From assembly GCA_032718475.1 (NCBI GenBank), contig JAUCBJ010006956.1, forward strand, positions 117,334 through 181,333: a DNA stretch of 64,000 nucleotides, written 5' to 3'. How positions within the stretch are numbered: the stretch's first letter is position 1; each line of letters begins with the position of its first letter. This document shows positions 31,682 through 42,379 of this stretch, one piece after another. Made by a program: the position numbers and the translations under genes. The notes below the pieces were generated by a model that did not search any database, was not told the DNA's origin, and saw only the letters and a list, made by a program, of their open reading frames with translations. The DNA comes from Nemertoderma westbladi (lineage: Eukaryota; Xenacoelomorpha; Nemertodermatida; Nemertodermatidae).

Positions 31682-33832
31682 ATGGATTACCTTAAACTTC
31701 ATATCAAGCACCGGCGTGAAGAGCATATTCTCAAAGTAGCAAGCGCATGTACATTCCTGCAAGTAACAGAAAAAGTTAAACGAATTTTAGCCGAGAACGC
31801 CAATCATAGGGCTAATGCGAATCATTCCTTCTATCTGAGTGTTAATGGCCGCGATAAGTGGTACAACATAAACTCCAAAGCTTCGCTCAAGGCCTTGGGG
31901 TTGAGACAACACGATACTCTGCAAGTGGTCTGCAACTGCAAACGGAAGCATTGGTGGCATTTATTTAAAACGAAATCTAAGGGTGGAAAGGTGTACAAGT
32001 TGGGTATCGTCGATTCGGCTGTACAAAGGGGTAAAAACCGCGGTGGTGGACGCGAAGAAGCTGGCGACATTGTGGCGGTTGCCAATCACAATTATGATTC
32101 GGTTCTAGAACAGGTTAATTGTAAATTAAATGGAAGATTGATACGCAGGTCTTATTCAGATCCCTATGTCAAAGACGTGGAGAAAGCGATTACATTATAT
32201 TCCATTAAAACAGAAGGAGAAAATGCCGACAACTCATCTGACTCAAATACATCTACCGGCATCAACTTGAATTTTAAAGACGAAATTCCTGATTCAAAAA
32301 GTAACAACAACAAACCAGTAATCAACAGCGATTCAGAAACGAACGTAACTCTTCTCTTGCGACAAAACGATTCAACAAACGTTTCAAAGGAAATGATTTT
32401 ACCCAACAGTGATAGCAATTTAAGTAGAGATAGCAGTTCACAATCGAGCATTTTCAGTAAACAAAGTATTCCTGATACTTTCCTTATCAATACAGAAGAA
32501 CCAGAAATTTACCTAGAAAGCAAAAATACCATTTTGAAAATGAAACATAATAGTTCTTCAGCCAACACAACCAAAAGCCTTATGAATATAGATAATTGCG
32601 CACGGAGAGATGACCTGTTTACTGATAATGGAATAAAATCGGCGACAAACCTGGCCTACATAGAAGATTTCGCGGACCATCAAACTATATCAAGTTTAAC
32701 AAGAAATCCTGACCAATATTCAAGTGACCAGGGAAATTGTTATCCTGGTAGTATCCATAAAAAAATAACGCCAACTGGTATAATTAAATCCTGCGGAAGG
32801 GGCATCTCAGCAACAAAGATACAAAGTGGTTCTTATATCAGTAGATTCTCATCGGTATCAGAATGCAGCAGTGAGGAGAAATATATAATTTTGAATGATG
32901 AAAGTGAACCAGTGCCAGCAGGCAATTCTGAAAAGTATTGTCTAAATAAAGATGTATCAAATACACTGCGTCAATTGGTCGAGGGTACGACAGTTGAATG
33001 TGCGGACGAACGTTTGGCGTTAGCCGTCCATGCAGTTATGCTGGACGCGGGGTTTTACCTGCAGGGCTCCAGGTCTGCCAATACCTGCAAAGCGGAATTT
33101 CTACCTCCATGTTTTCAGAGGAAATCCAGTGAAATTTCAGTATATAAGTCGAAGAAATCAGATTCAGTCGATTCGTTCACATGGCAAAAGCAACCGAAAT
33201 TGGCTAATAATTTAGAACGTTTTGGTAGTGAAACAAAACACGTTCGGCTTCCCGCAAAAGTCCCGGAAGACTGGAAAAGCAATGGGCTCTTTAGGATGAG
33301 ATATTACCACAACCGTATACATAGAGACATTGACTTTGGTGATACAGAGGAACAACCGCTATGTGTTCTCGTTTGCGCCCCTTGTGGGACGCATATGGTC
33401 GTGTGCGCAATAATTCACGGTTACAAGGATGAGAGTTTTACAAAGATAGTACTTCCAATCGACAAATATATTCGAAATATTCCATCAAACGCCACTAAAA
33501 TTGAACAAATTGGTAGTTATCGTAGTTTACCCCAACTATCAGCAGTAGTCAAAGCTGCTATTTGTAACGTTATGTCCATGAAACTATGCAATATTTTGAA
33601 TTTGGAAAAACCAAGGCAATTCCAAGGTCTTCCCCGTGAGATTCTAATCGATATCATGGGATTCTTTGATGTAAAATCAATTGTAAATCCATCCTCAACG
33701 CTAGGGTATTTGTACATGCGGAACTTTGGAGTCCACAGTAAAACTGCCGTTAATATGCTGAAGAATAAATCAGAGTTTGATGAACAACTAGACGATGAGG
33801 ATGCTCAAAGTGATTACAGCGACTGTTTGTGA
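31682..33832 (+). CDS. FBXO7-like: FBXO7-like protein: ubiquitin-like + PI31/FP domain + shortened F-box (716 aa)
   Basis: Residues 1-85 match a ubiquitin-like fold of the FBXO7 type (LKLHIKHRREEHILKV, then LGLRQHDTLQVVC). Residues ~90-420 are a long Ser/Asn-rich linker. Residues ~425-640 are a PI31/FP dimerisation domain (ALAVHAVMLDAGF, LFRMRYYHNRI, KIVLPIDKYI). Residues ~648-690 begin an F-box (LPREILIDIMGFFDVKSIV) and then pass directly to YLYMRNF, so a middle part of the usual ~45-residue motif seems missing. FBXO7 is a substrate receptor of SCF ubiquitin ligases and binds PI31 and proteasome components. The proline-rich tail of vertebrate FBXO7 is absent; this protein ends in an acidic tail (DDEDAQSDYSDCL). 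One uninterrupted exon of 716 codons, against a multi-exon vertebrate gene, suggests intron loss or a retrocopy. Confidence 0.82.
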   Translation: MDYLKLHIKHRREEHILKVASACTFLQVTEKVKRILAENANHRANANHSFYLSVNGRDKWYNINSKASLKALGLRQHDTLQVVCNCKRKHWWHLFKTKSKGGKVYKLGIVDSAVQRGKNRGGGREEAGDIVAVANHNYDSVLEQVNCKLNGRLIRRSYSDPYVKDVEKAITLYSIKTEGENADNSSDSNTSTGINLNFKDEIPDSKSNNNKPVINSDSETNVTLLLRQNDSTNVSKEMILPNSDSNLSRDSSSQSSIFSKQSIPDTFLINTEEPEIYLESKNTILKMKHNSSSANTTKSLMNIDNCARRDDLFTDNGIKSATNLAYIEDFADHQTISSLTRNPDQYSSDQGNCYPGSIHKKITPTGIIKSCGRGISATKIQSGSYISRFSSVSECSSEEKYIILNDESEPVPAGNSEKYCLNKDVSNTLRQLVEGTTVECADERLALAVHAVMLDAGFYLQGSRSANTCKAEFLPPCFQRKSSEISVYKSKKSDSVDSFTWQKQPKLANNLERFGSETKHVRLPAKVPEDWKSNGLFRMRYYHNRIHRDIDFGDTEEQPLCVLVCAPCGTHMVVCAIIHGYKDESFTKIVLPIDKYIRNIPSNATKIEQIGSYRSLPQLSAVVKAAICNVMSMKLCNILNLEKPRQFQGLPREILIDIMGFFDVKSIVNPSSTLGYLYMRNFGVHSKTAVNMLKNKSEFDEQLDDEDAQSDYSDCL

Positions 33833-33924
33833 GAGAACATAACGCAGTTCTACTGAACTCTGTATTAATCAGGTTCAATATCGCTGGGTTGAGCCTTCAG
33901 CCACTTTTCATTCAAATATTATTT

Positions 33925-33930
33925 AATAAA
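33925..33930 (+). terminator. Polyadenylation signal AATAAA of the FBXO7-like gene
   Basis: AATAAA lies about 90 bases after the stop codon and is followed by an A-run (AATAAAAAAAATG). The position is normal for a short 3' UTR. Confidence 0.6.
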
Positions 33931-33939
33931 AAAAATGTC

Positions 33940-34715
33940 TGTAATTTTGGTCTATAATTTTCGATCGGTTATATGTTTGGGTTTCTTTCCAACTATTTAC
34001 TGTTTATGCAGTAGAGTGCCACCCCGAACTATCATCATCGAAAATTATTCAATTAATTGATTACAAAGATTACCGTGAATTATTTATTACATGGGAAAGA
34101 AGTATAATTGCCTGCGCCTATCGCCTGCGAGGTTAACAAAGGGTCGAGAAAATATTATTTGAAAAATATTTTCTACATTTTTTCCCAATATACGTAATGT
34201 TATTCTTAAATTTGTAAAGATACTGTAGAACGAAATAGCGGCTTACCTACATAAACCAATATTTGATATTGAGTTCAGTCTAGGAGTTCGCCTTGCGAAC
34301 ACTAAAGTTGCAAGGGTTTTATGGGAGTTGCATGATCTATACAGGGAGGTTCGTTATTTGCACTAATTTGTTATGCAATATAATCTGACGATGTTTGTAG
34401 TGTAGTAGGCCTATCGTAGACAAGACGAAAATTACGCCGCGTATATAGTATATTAATTAATTTACGTAAACGGTGATTGTCATAGTTTAAATGCGTCACT
34501 GTAATATGAACCACTGGTTAAACCAAGTTATTGTCCTCCATAAACAACATCTAATGTAAGGGACACTGTTACCGCAGGAGCGATGAACCAGTAAAAAATA
34601 TCTTTTATGTTCTAGATTTTTCTTTGGTATCAACAAAATAGAAGAAAAAACATAATTACATACCTTCGCCAAGGATATTGGTCTACTGTGTCCTTGTCTT
34701 CTCTCTCTTGCGTTC
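33940..34715. other. AT-rich intergenic DNA
   Basis: I see no gene, repeat or element boundary here. Confidence 0.4.
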
Positions 34716-34849
34716 GATATGAAAGGGACTAGCCAGATGCCCTCACTTCCCTTGCTTCAATAAATGTTACCTAGCTAAATGAGTACCGACATGTTACATT
34801 TGGGGAGTGTAGTTCCGGTTGGGGATGGGGGGGGGGGGGGGGGGGGGGG
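34716..34849 (+). mobile_element. SINE body fragment ending in a 23-G tract
   Basis: AAAGGGACTAGCCAGATG ... CTAGCTAAATGAGTACCGACA ... GGGGAGTGTAGTTC parallels the body of the SINE inside the BEL element (48920-49012: AAAGGGACCAGCCAGGGC ... TAGCTAAATGAGTACTAGAG ... GGGGAGTAAAGTTC). The tRNA head and the tail are missing. A G run follows at 34827-34849. Confidence 0.65.
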
Positions 34850-34879
34850 TCGAGTCACTCGCTTACAGTACTTTGTTAA

Positions 34880-35016
34880 CTCGGCCGCTTGGTATAATGG
34901 TGACATTCTTGGGCTTCCATTCTGGAGGCCCTGTTTCAATCCCTACAGTAGATAGGGCAGCACTGTTTGGGCACAGTGATTTAAATCCTGCTGCCAACCC
35001 AACCCAATACAGGCTT
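34880..35016 (+). mobile_element. tRNA-derived SINE, 5' part
   Basis: The segment has an A-box-like GCTTGGTATAATGG and a B-box-like GTTTCAATCCC about 45 bases apart, followed by a body with CTGCTGCCAACCC and CCTTGACAGGTCGATAAGGG. It is a second, divergent tRNA-headed sequence next to the SINE body fragment. The 3' boundary with the LINE fragment is unclear. Confidence 0.5.
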
Positions 35017-35740
35017 TCACCCTTGACAGGTCGATAAGGGAACTAACAACCAAGGCAAGGCATCTCCTGAAACCGAGTGGAAAGGTATACTGTGGAACAT
35101 CACCCATGGTGATGAACGCTTAATGAGCCTTTCATGAGCCCTCACTGATTCTTTATCTGCGCTCACGGAGGGTGGTTGATACAGGTGGTATTGTATCATA
35201 AAGCTCGGTGTTTGTCTGTGTTGCCTCCAGTTGATGTTTAGGGCTGTCCTTAATAGTCTTGTGCAGCAACCATCAATTCGTTGATCATGTGATTTCATCA
35301 GTGTCCCGGTCTTACCCCCTTATAAAAGTACACTTTCCACTGTGGCTCGAAAGAACTTAGTCTTCAGGTGCCTGGAGAGATCTGATTTCCAGATGGTATC
35401 CATTTTTGCTAGAGCTACCCAATACCCAACCCATGCCTTTACTTTCCTAACTTCTATGTCTTTTTTGCTACATTCTATCCATGACCCAAGGTACTGGAAG
35501 TCGTCGACCTTCCTTAGTTGATCACTATCAATGGTTGTCAAGTTTCCATCAACATTAAAGGTCATGAATTCGGTCTTGGTAGCATTTATATGCAATCTAA
35601 CCTCCTTAGCAGCTCTCTCCACTTTATTCAGTAGAAGCTGTGTATCTGCTAGCGTATTAGAGAGCAGAGCGATGTCATCTGCAAAGTCGGTGTCTTTACA
35701 AAGGGCAAAGGGTTGTGAATCCCAGATCTTCACCCTTTGT
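35017..35740 (-). pseudogene. Truncated LINE reverse-transcriptase fragment (RTE-like)
   Basis: On the minus strand, 35733-35320 encodes the back half of an RT with the intact catalytic motif DTDFADDIALLS, then LHINATKTEFM and DFQYLGSWIE. A stop after VESVLL and a frame change lead into 35298-35017, which gives RIDGCCTRLLRTALNINWRQH, the usual sequence following the RT domain in RTE/CR1-like LINEs. The 5' end is cut just before the FADD motif, so endonuclease and RT fingers are absent. It is a different family from the LINE at 2.3-6.5 kb, whose motif is LMDD. Confidence 0.78.
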
Positions 35741-37775
35741 GGCCGTCCTTATTGCGTAATATAGTACAATTACAAATACTGTAGTAATGGTGCCATGATG
35801 TGTCACCTTGTGCGCGCCAGCCATGATTGAGAAGACGTTTATTCGTTTATTTAACACGATTCCGATAATTACTACAGAAAAACAACGATTTGGATGCTTT
35901 TAAGACGTAATTATTACAATGTCGCTAAGTTAAAACCACCAAATCTATATACAGAGTTTATCGCCTATAATCCCCTTATTCAAAGAAGGACAAGAGGGAC
36001 ATCGGGGTGAATATACAATAAAACATAGTAATCTCCACCTTCCCCATATCTTGAGCTATGAAATTAGTAAATTATTATTCACGGTTTTGTTTTTCCCTCA
36101 CTACCTGTATTCGAAGAGACAGTAACAAAGTACCCTGCAATATCCTACTGTAAAGTCTGTGAATCAAAACGTAATCCGACCTTCTCACCAAAACAGTAAA
36201 CTCTAAGTACAGTAAGCAAATCTATTGCAGTATCGGTCTCTTATAACCGGTGAGGCAGAAAACAGTCTACGAACGGACAAACTTCGATAAAACAAAATCC
36301 CGCGCAGCGAATCCTAAAATCGGACTAAGGGCGCTCGTATACTTTGCCGTGGTGTGATTTATATGGGTGGGTGAGAGAGACGCTAGCTAGATGTCTAACT
36401 AGCGGGCAAAGCGCAGTATGGACAAAATTATTTTTATATATTTTGAGGTGTAAATAATTCCTAACGCGTGTGTGTCTTGATTCTAACAGTCAAAATCAGT
36501 TTTAGATCCTTCACATATATAATTACTGGGTCCGGTGTACATTTTACAAAATATTCTAATTTTGTAGCTTGTAGGTCCAATACTCACGAATGATAAGGCT
36601 CCTTCCCCTTTTGTGTATTTCCAGGACTCAAATTCAGGCATAAGGTTAATACTACACCCAGAATTCGGCAATTTAATTTACCAGGTCCCTAATACTAAGA
36701 AGAAATGTGTTAGTTTACTACAGTAGGCGTACAGTTACAAAATAGCTAGCCTGGTGTTCTATCTAGAATTTTGGTTGCCGAGGTGGGCACGGCAACTCCC
36801 TATCAGAATGTCGGCGGGGACACGGTAGATGTTAGTATCCCTAATAGCCTCAATTTATATGCGCCTAGCAGTAAACTGCCCTACCGCCTGAACGGTACAA
36901 TCCCAATTCAGGTAAAAACACAGTAACCCTTCCTGGCCTACAAGTTCTAACGCAAATAAACACCGTTGTACCACAAACGGGCCACCGACGCACCTATACC
37001 TGGCAAATGAGTTAGGCGTACAGCTTGCTGCACCCTACTAATGTGTATGCCTTGAACTGGTGTGCCTGCGTCCTATCTGTGTACTAGTATCTCTCTCTGC
37101 CTGCTCTTTCTCCTCTCCTCCCGTAGGAATGTGAAGGTCTACTGCGGGTTTTTCTGAATTAAGACAGTACAGTCCCTAAATGTAAATTTTAGCGCACAGC
37201 GTGTCAGTACCTCTACCTTCGATCTTAGGTCTTACACTTAGGTAACGAGGCATCGAACGCTGTCTAACCTTTCAGGCGATGGGCGAATAACTAAGAATGG
37301 GTATTGCGGGTTGTCTCCTTTCTACATTCCTCCGATGTTCCCGTCTATTGCCGCGATCCGATGTCTAGCCTGCCATCTGTCTCTCAGTTGTGTTCACCGT
37401 GGTGAAACATAGTAAAAGCAGATGTAACAAATACTTTCTAACTTTATTACAAATAAATGATAACTAATATTGAATGTAACAAGAAGTTTACTATAACTAA
37501 GAAGTGAAGTTGAAGTGTACAATAAGGTGGTAACTAATGAACAAATCGCACCTTTTATAGCAAATTAGTGCTGTTAACAATCTAGATAAATCTCGATTGT
37601 TCTATGAGTTCTACTAGGTTTTTAAAGATAATCATTGGTCCAGCAAACACGTATCTTGCACGACATTGGTTGCTATCTAATAACTGCAATCTCATTGGTT
37701 AATCTACCTTAAGCAGATACAATTAAATCGTAGCGGTCAATTCAAATGAGTTGAAACTTAGCACAAAAAATAATT
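35741..37775. other. Intergenic DNA without recognised features
   Basis: About 2 kb of mixed composition. I find no ORF with recognisable content and no clear repeat. Confidence 0.4.
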
Positions 37776-37850
37776 CGCACCTGCTAGGATTCGAACTCGA
37801 TACCTACTACACGATTTTCTAACGCATAACCGACTGAGCTACTGAACCAC
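37776..37850 (-). other. tRNA-like sequence (pseudo-tRNA or SINE head)
   Basis: On the minus strand the segment reads TAGCTCAGTCGGTTATGCG (A-box and D-arm) and then GAGTTCGAATCCTAGCAGG (B-box and T-arm) with tRNA spacing. The acceptor ends do not pair convincingly, so a functional tRNA is doubtful. No SINE body is visible next to it. Confidence 0.4.
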
Positions 37851-38209
37851 TTAAATAATGTTATACAAATGGATATAGTAAATGCAAATGAGGACTTAAT
37901 GTAATCTTTATAGCAAGTTAATTCGAACAAAATAAAATTTTGAAAATCCACGGCATTTATGAGAATATAATTCTATAACCTGTGTTACATATTGTATATA
38001 GCCCGCCCTATTGTTATATCGACAGACAGCAGCAGTGAATAATAATTAAATAATTAAATCGGCTGCATCATTATTTGAGTATTAAAATATTATTTATTTC
38101 TATTTAATTAATGCTTTATCAAAAATTATGGAAAAATAGGATGTAAAATGACAAAATATAACCATTACAATGCTAGTTTGTACTATTGTATTTGGTGTAA
38201 TCCAACCAA
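37851..38209. other. AT-rich flank of the BEL element, ending in target duplication ACCAA
   Basis: The sequence is unique and AT-rich with no ORF. The last five bases (38205-38209, ACCAA) are repeated at 52873-52877 beyond the other LTR. Confidence 0.7.
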
Positions 38210-39352
38210 TGTTCGCGCTTTCAGACCTTTAGCAGTTTAACCTGCCAATTTTAGGTGTCCTCTTGTTTATACATCGACTTTAGCCTATAACAATTATTAG
38301 TGCACATGAAGTAACATTAGCCGAAGCCAGCCTGTGCGCGATCATTCACCCACAGTTAAGGGAGACTGGATTCGGATGCTTTGAAGTGATTGCGGTGCAG
38401 ACCTACGGTATTATTCGATTGATAGTTACTATATAATCTCTGACAATATTATTCACTTTCGGGGAAATATTAACAGTTCCTTTAGGACGTGGCGCTTTAA
38501 GTATAAAACAGAGTTATGACTTATACTAAACACAACGAGATGGCTATTGATTTTCGTAAATGGCGCATTCTTTAGGAGATGCTTTATTTTCTGTCACACT
38601 GCTGCATACAACTTCACACTGCTGCACACTGATCTGCCGACCGTCACTGAATTTAATCATATATAAGGAGGATAGCAACTGACACATGTATGGATTATGA
38701 AATAGCATTTGACACACACTAAAACCACTGTAATGTAAGTCGCAATTGCTACCGGTAACCGGTCTCTCTAACCTTTGTTAATCAAGAAGATTGGGGTTTT
38801 ATGATTATTTATAGATATTCTCCAAATATAACACATATCCATCAACATGTAACAATTAATAACCGACAGTAAATAGCAGTAAAATAATGCGGTGAAATTG
38901 GTGCAGTTTGGATTGTTCAGTGCAGTGGTAATAGATTTACGCTTTTATAATCAAAGCCGTCTAATGTTGGCCAAAGTCTGAAACTTCCAACACAGAAGCA
39001 CAGAATCATTTCCAAGCAGTTGTTCTCGCTCAGAAAGGTAAACAAAGACCGTAATGCATTGAGCGACTTTCCGTAGACCTCTGTGTAAAATAAAATGAAA
39101 ATCGCTCTGATTGGTCGAGCGAGCCTGAACAAAGAAAGTTCCACATCGACAGCAAATCATCTGACAGATTTCGTCATCTGAATTACACTCTATTTAGAGT
39201 ATTTGGCATATTGCGGCATAAAATGGCTTGTTATGTCCACTAAAACACCTACAGGGTACATTGCGGAGAAAATGGCTTGTTATGTCCGCTAAAACAACTA
39301 AACAGTTCATTGCGGAGAAAAATGACTGGTTATATCCGCAAAAGCTTTTACA
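38210..39352 (-). repeat. 3' LTR of the minus-strand BEL/Pao element
   Basis: 1,143 bp with TG...CA ends. It is nearly identical to 51719-52872. The 75-codon minus frame that appears in both LTRs lacks a known domain and is taken as non-coding. Confidence 0.93.
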
Positions 39353-39430
39353 CCACTCCATGAAAATGGGATTTAATTCTATAAAATATAAAAAATCACA
39401 GTTTCTAAAATATAAAAATACTCTAAACAG

Positions 39431-40405
39431 TTAGTCTTTCTTACGCGGACGGCGTTTATGCAGTTTTTTGAGGCTAGCAAGAGTCCTTTTCTCTTTGGTG
39501 CGAGCCACTTTACTAGGAGGGCTATAACTCCTGGGTGAAGGGTGCAATACAATTGCATCGGAAGGTTTAGGATTACGGTCAGTGTATCCGCCGGTCGAGG
39601 TACCCGGTTGATCGATATCAACCTCAGTGGAGCGAGGTCGAACAACCTTCAGAGCGCGTTTCAGTACAGCAGCTCTTACTGGTCCCTGACGAGTCGTTTG
39701 CACGAGAGCGGTGGGTAGACCGTGAGTAGTAAGAAATTTCCTCGGTTTGATAGTTCTTTCAAACTCGCGTTCTCGGGCTCTATATTCATAGGGTCTTCTA
39801 TGAACTTCCTGTAGTTCTGGATGCGAGTTGATGAACAAATCGCCATATTCCGGATCTTGACGAATGAAGTTGATCAAGTTATAGGAATCGAGATCATTGG
39901 TATTAATGTTCCTGAGATATTTATGAACAAATTTGGTTGAAATACTCTGACCAACACGCTTCATTAGTTCGTAACTCGGTATGCGAGATTTTTGTTCAAC
40001 AGACGCGAATAGATAAGGGTGGAACGCATAAACTCCTTCGTAGGCGCGTCCAGGGTAATAGCGATGACGTGACTCACAATGTAAATCCGCGTTCGCTTCC
40101 CAGGCTCGGACGTAGCGCAGGGTAATCATTTCATCTACGCTTTCCAGATCGCGGTTGAAAGGGCAATCAAAACTTGCATCTCCTTTAAACTGACAATGAT
40201 GGCATTGAGTCATAAATTGGGGGCAGACTGAGAAAATGTGCAAGTTATTGAGTCTACAATACGCACAATACGCAATACGGGGTGAAATGGTCTCGAGATG
40301 CGCATAATCAGCAACGTTTCCTAGAGACATAATTGGCATGCCGATAATCGTACGCTGTGAGACATTGAGGACCCTGATACCATTCCAGTACGTAGTGGTC
40401 GTCAC
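39431..40405 (-). CDS. Unidentified cargo ORF: Cys-rich N-part, basic C-tail (324 aa)
   Basis: This is the last ORF before the 3' LTR and the longest in the foreign segment. Residues ~45-80 hold paired cysteines (CAYCRLNNLHIFSVC, CHHCQFKG, DCPFN), a likely zinc-binding module. The middle is Tyr/Arg-rich (ESRHRYYPGRAYEG, RRPYEYRARERE). The end is strongly basic (KVARTKEKRT, KKLHKRRPRKKD), suggesting nuclear targeting or nucleic-acid binding. The reported start is GTG and no in-frame ATG precedes it; the first internal ATG is about 20 codons in. The first ~100 bases overlap the end of the preceding coding-like region in another frame. BEL/Pao elements normally have integrase or sometimes env here, and it resembles neither. 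Function is unknown. Confidence 0.5.
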   Translation of the reverse strand: MTTTTYWNGIRVLNVSQRTIIGMPIMSLGNVADYAHLETISPRIAYCAYCRLNNLHIFSVCPQFMTQCHHCQFKGDASFDCPFNRDLESVDEMITLRYVRAWEANADLHCESRHRYYPGRAYEGVYAFHPYLFASVEQKSRIPSYELMKRVGQSISTKFVHKYLRNINTNDLDSYNLINFIRQDPEYGDLFINSHPELQEVHRRPYEYRAREREFERTIKPRKFLTTHGLPTALVQTTRQGPVRAAVLKRALKVVRPRSTEVDIDQPGTSTGGYTDRNPKPSDAIVLHPSPRSYSPPSKVARTKEKRTLASLKKLHKRRPRKKD

Positions 40406-41300
40406 TACTCCGGGATGTCGTGGGCTGAATCTCCTCGGATTCTAAGCATATTGGTTCGTCTTCCAATTGCATAGCTGAGGTAGGTGTAGCTGTCTCCTCA
40501 AGTGAACCCAGTGTCTGAACTTCCACGATAGAATAACCCGTGGGGATTCGAGGTCTTTGTATAACAGAGGAATGTAAGTTCTGTATACAAACGTCCTTGA
40601 AAATGGCGAATCCAGCGCTATCTAACTTCTCAGCAGCTGAGTTTCTTAGGCTGAGCTTGGTCAGAGCGCGGTCCTTGAACTGACTATCAACATTACGGAA
40701 CGGAGTCAGAAAGCGCCTGAAGCATTCGAAACGGATGAATTTATTGTGTTCATCTAGCTTGGCGAGTTTGGTTCCAAGTATTAAGGGATGGGCGCGTATA
40801 GTACGACTGCACACATCGTCTAGCCAACCGGCAAGTGCGGCGTTTTCGAAGATAGTGTATATAGCTAATGAGGGACGAAGCAGAACACTCATGAAGCTAT
40901 ACACGACGTCAGGTGCGGTTAATGGTCCGTCAAAATATAATCAAGAATAATGATCTCCATATATTTGTTGATAGGTGATAGGGTTTCCGACTTTGAAATT
41001 CCATCCGTATTCTTGAAAGGCAAGATGTCCGATGGAGGTTCGTTATACTTTGTTGATGCCGCTAGGTGTATTGGCATACGTAGTTCGGAAGAAACCTCGG
41101 CCTTCTGCCCAGGGAGCAATCAGCTGAGTATCTACGAAAGGATATGGAATGTTCTCCATGTTCCTGTTGTATTCCTAATATGTTTTCCGCCATTGATGGT
41201 AGAGAGCAGGGGAAGACCTATGTCGCATTCCGAAATATTCAGAAATACGATCTCAGTAGGAGGATGCAACATTCGAAGACTATCTTCAAAAGAATTTATC
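40308..41300 (-). pseudogene. Unidentified cargo coding region, interrupted by stops and a frameshift
   Basis: The frame 40904-40308 (about 199 residues) is uninterrupted and protein-like (WLDDVCSRTIRAHPL, FIRFECFRRFLTPFR). It lacks an ATG at its beginning. The same frame continues upstream across a TGA near 40950 and a TAA near 41045 with plausible sequence (IPYPFVDTQLIAPWAEG at ~41150; EYGWNFKVGNPITYQQ at ~41000). Before about 41160 the coding-like signal shifts frame (LRMLHPPTEIVFLNIS). It therefore looks like a formerly continuous gene broken by two stops and one frameshift, or read with splicing. I recognise no family. Its end overlaps the start of the next ORF in a different frame. Confidence 0.4.
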
Positions 41301-41986
41301 CCCGATCATTAAGGGAGGTGAACAACCAGATTTATGACACATAATGGTACCAGTTGTTCACAGACTATCCACGTGTCCTTTCAGTCGTTGTATCATGGTC
41401 GTGGACTTAAGGAAATTATTGGTGGTTGATTATATAATCAACAACAAGAGGGATAGAAGTTGATATTATAAATACCAACACAATGGTACAGGGACAGGAG
41501 GTGCAGACACCAATATAAGCATCCAGATCAATAGTAAGGGAAGGGGAGGTTTATTAGGAGGCAGTACGATTCATACCACGATAACACTAGGATTGGTCGA
41601 TTGTCTCCCAAAGCTCCGAGTGCGTTAGGAAGAGAAGATGGGACGAAGATGGTTTTTCCATCAACGTATTGTATCTTCGATAGCGATGTATAGAGGGAGA
41701 ATAGTAGTAAGGAGGAGGAAGGATATGTGGTAGTATCTATAAGATACCACGATGGACATGTTTTCCCGTTACGTCATTACTCATTCTTACTCTTTGATTG
41801 TGACACTGATCACAATATTTGCAGGAAGAGGATGAAGTAAGAGGAAATTACAGCCTCCCGAAGGAGACCGCCCGCGAGCACCCGCACCCTGGGGAAAACT
41901 ATTCACATTATGGACCCTGGACATTAACGTATGATTTTCTCCAGTGGGTTCTCCTCTACTTGCCCTTTTAAACTTTCCTCCACATT
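41301..41986 (-). other. Cargo segment with short coding-like stretches
   Basis: On the minus strand near 41820 a short frame reads KYCDQCHNQRVRMSNDV, another CxxC pair, followed after a stop by a Tyr/Pro-rich stretch. No intact ORF remains. It is probably part of the same decayed cargo coding region. Confidence 0.3.
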
Positions 41987-42364
41987 CTATCTTTCGAGGC
42001 GGTTTCGAATAGAATTCTCGTGTTCAATTCTCGGTTTATCGTTCCGACTCCGCTGGGTATGATATTTAAAGAGAACCATTTTCCTTTCGGTGTCTACATC
42101 GTCCGTATAGTGTAAATCGATAGGATGGCCAGTAGCTAAGAAGTCCATATACGTACCATTACGATGCGTATAGCAAGCGGTGAATTTTCTATAGTCCAAA
42201 TCATGCGTGAATTGTTCCTTGGACATTGGCGGTTCGATATAATGGCCATCATCCTCCGTAGTAGAGGAACTAGCGTCACCGCGTATTAAACTATCAACAA
42301 ACGCTTGCAATGGTAGGGTATATCGCTCCCTGATACCAAGATCATCTTCTATCAATTCAGTCAC
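41987..42364 (-). CDS. Unidentified cargo ORF (125 aa)
   Basis: The frame is open after a TAA near 42375, with no ATG at its beginning (GTG at 42364). The residues are mixed and hydrophilic (GHYIEPPMSKEQFTHDL, HPIDLHYTDDVDTERK) with an Arg-rich end. The upstream sequence TATATAGCAG could be a splice acceptor. No family is recognised. It lies in the foreign segment between the RT region and the Cys-rich ORF. Confidence 0.3.
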   Translation of the reverse strand: MTELIEDDLGIRERYTLPLQAFVDSLIRGDASSSTTEDDGHYIEPPMSKEQFTHDLDYRKFTACYTHRNGTYMDFLATGHPIDLHYTDDVDTERKMVLFKYHTQRSRNDKPRIEHENSIRNRLER

Positions 42365-42379
42365 AGCTGCTATATGAGT

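Noticed and set aside
37776-37850. Functional tRNA gene on the minus strand
   Set aside because: A and B boxes are present, but the acceptor ends do not pair well; kept only as tRNA-like.
38917-39160. 75- and 69-codon ORFs in the LTR, repeated at 52437-52664
   Set aside because: They lie inside LTRs and are conserved only because the LTRs are copies; no domain is recognised.
40950-41344. Plus-strand ORFs opposite the BEL cargo (120 and 66 codons)
   Set aside because: The minus strand shows a longer, more consistent coding signal across several adjoining frames; the plus frames look like shadows, although 41144-41344 is not fully excluded.
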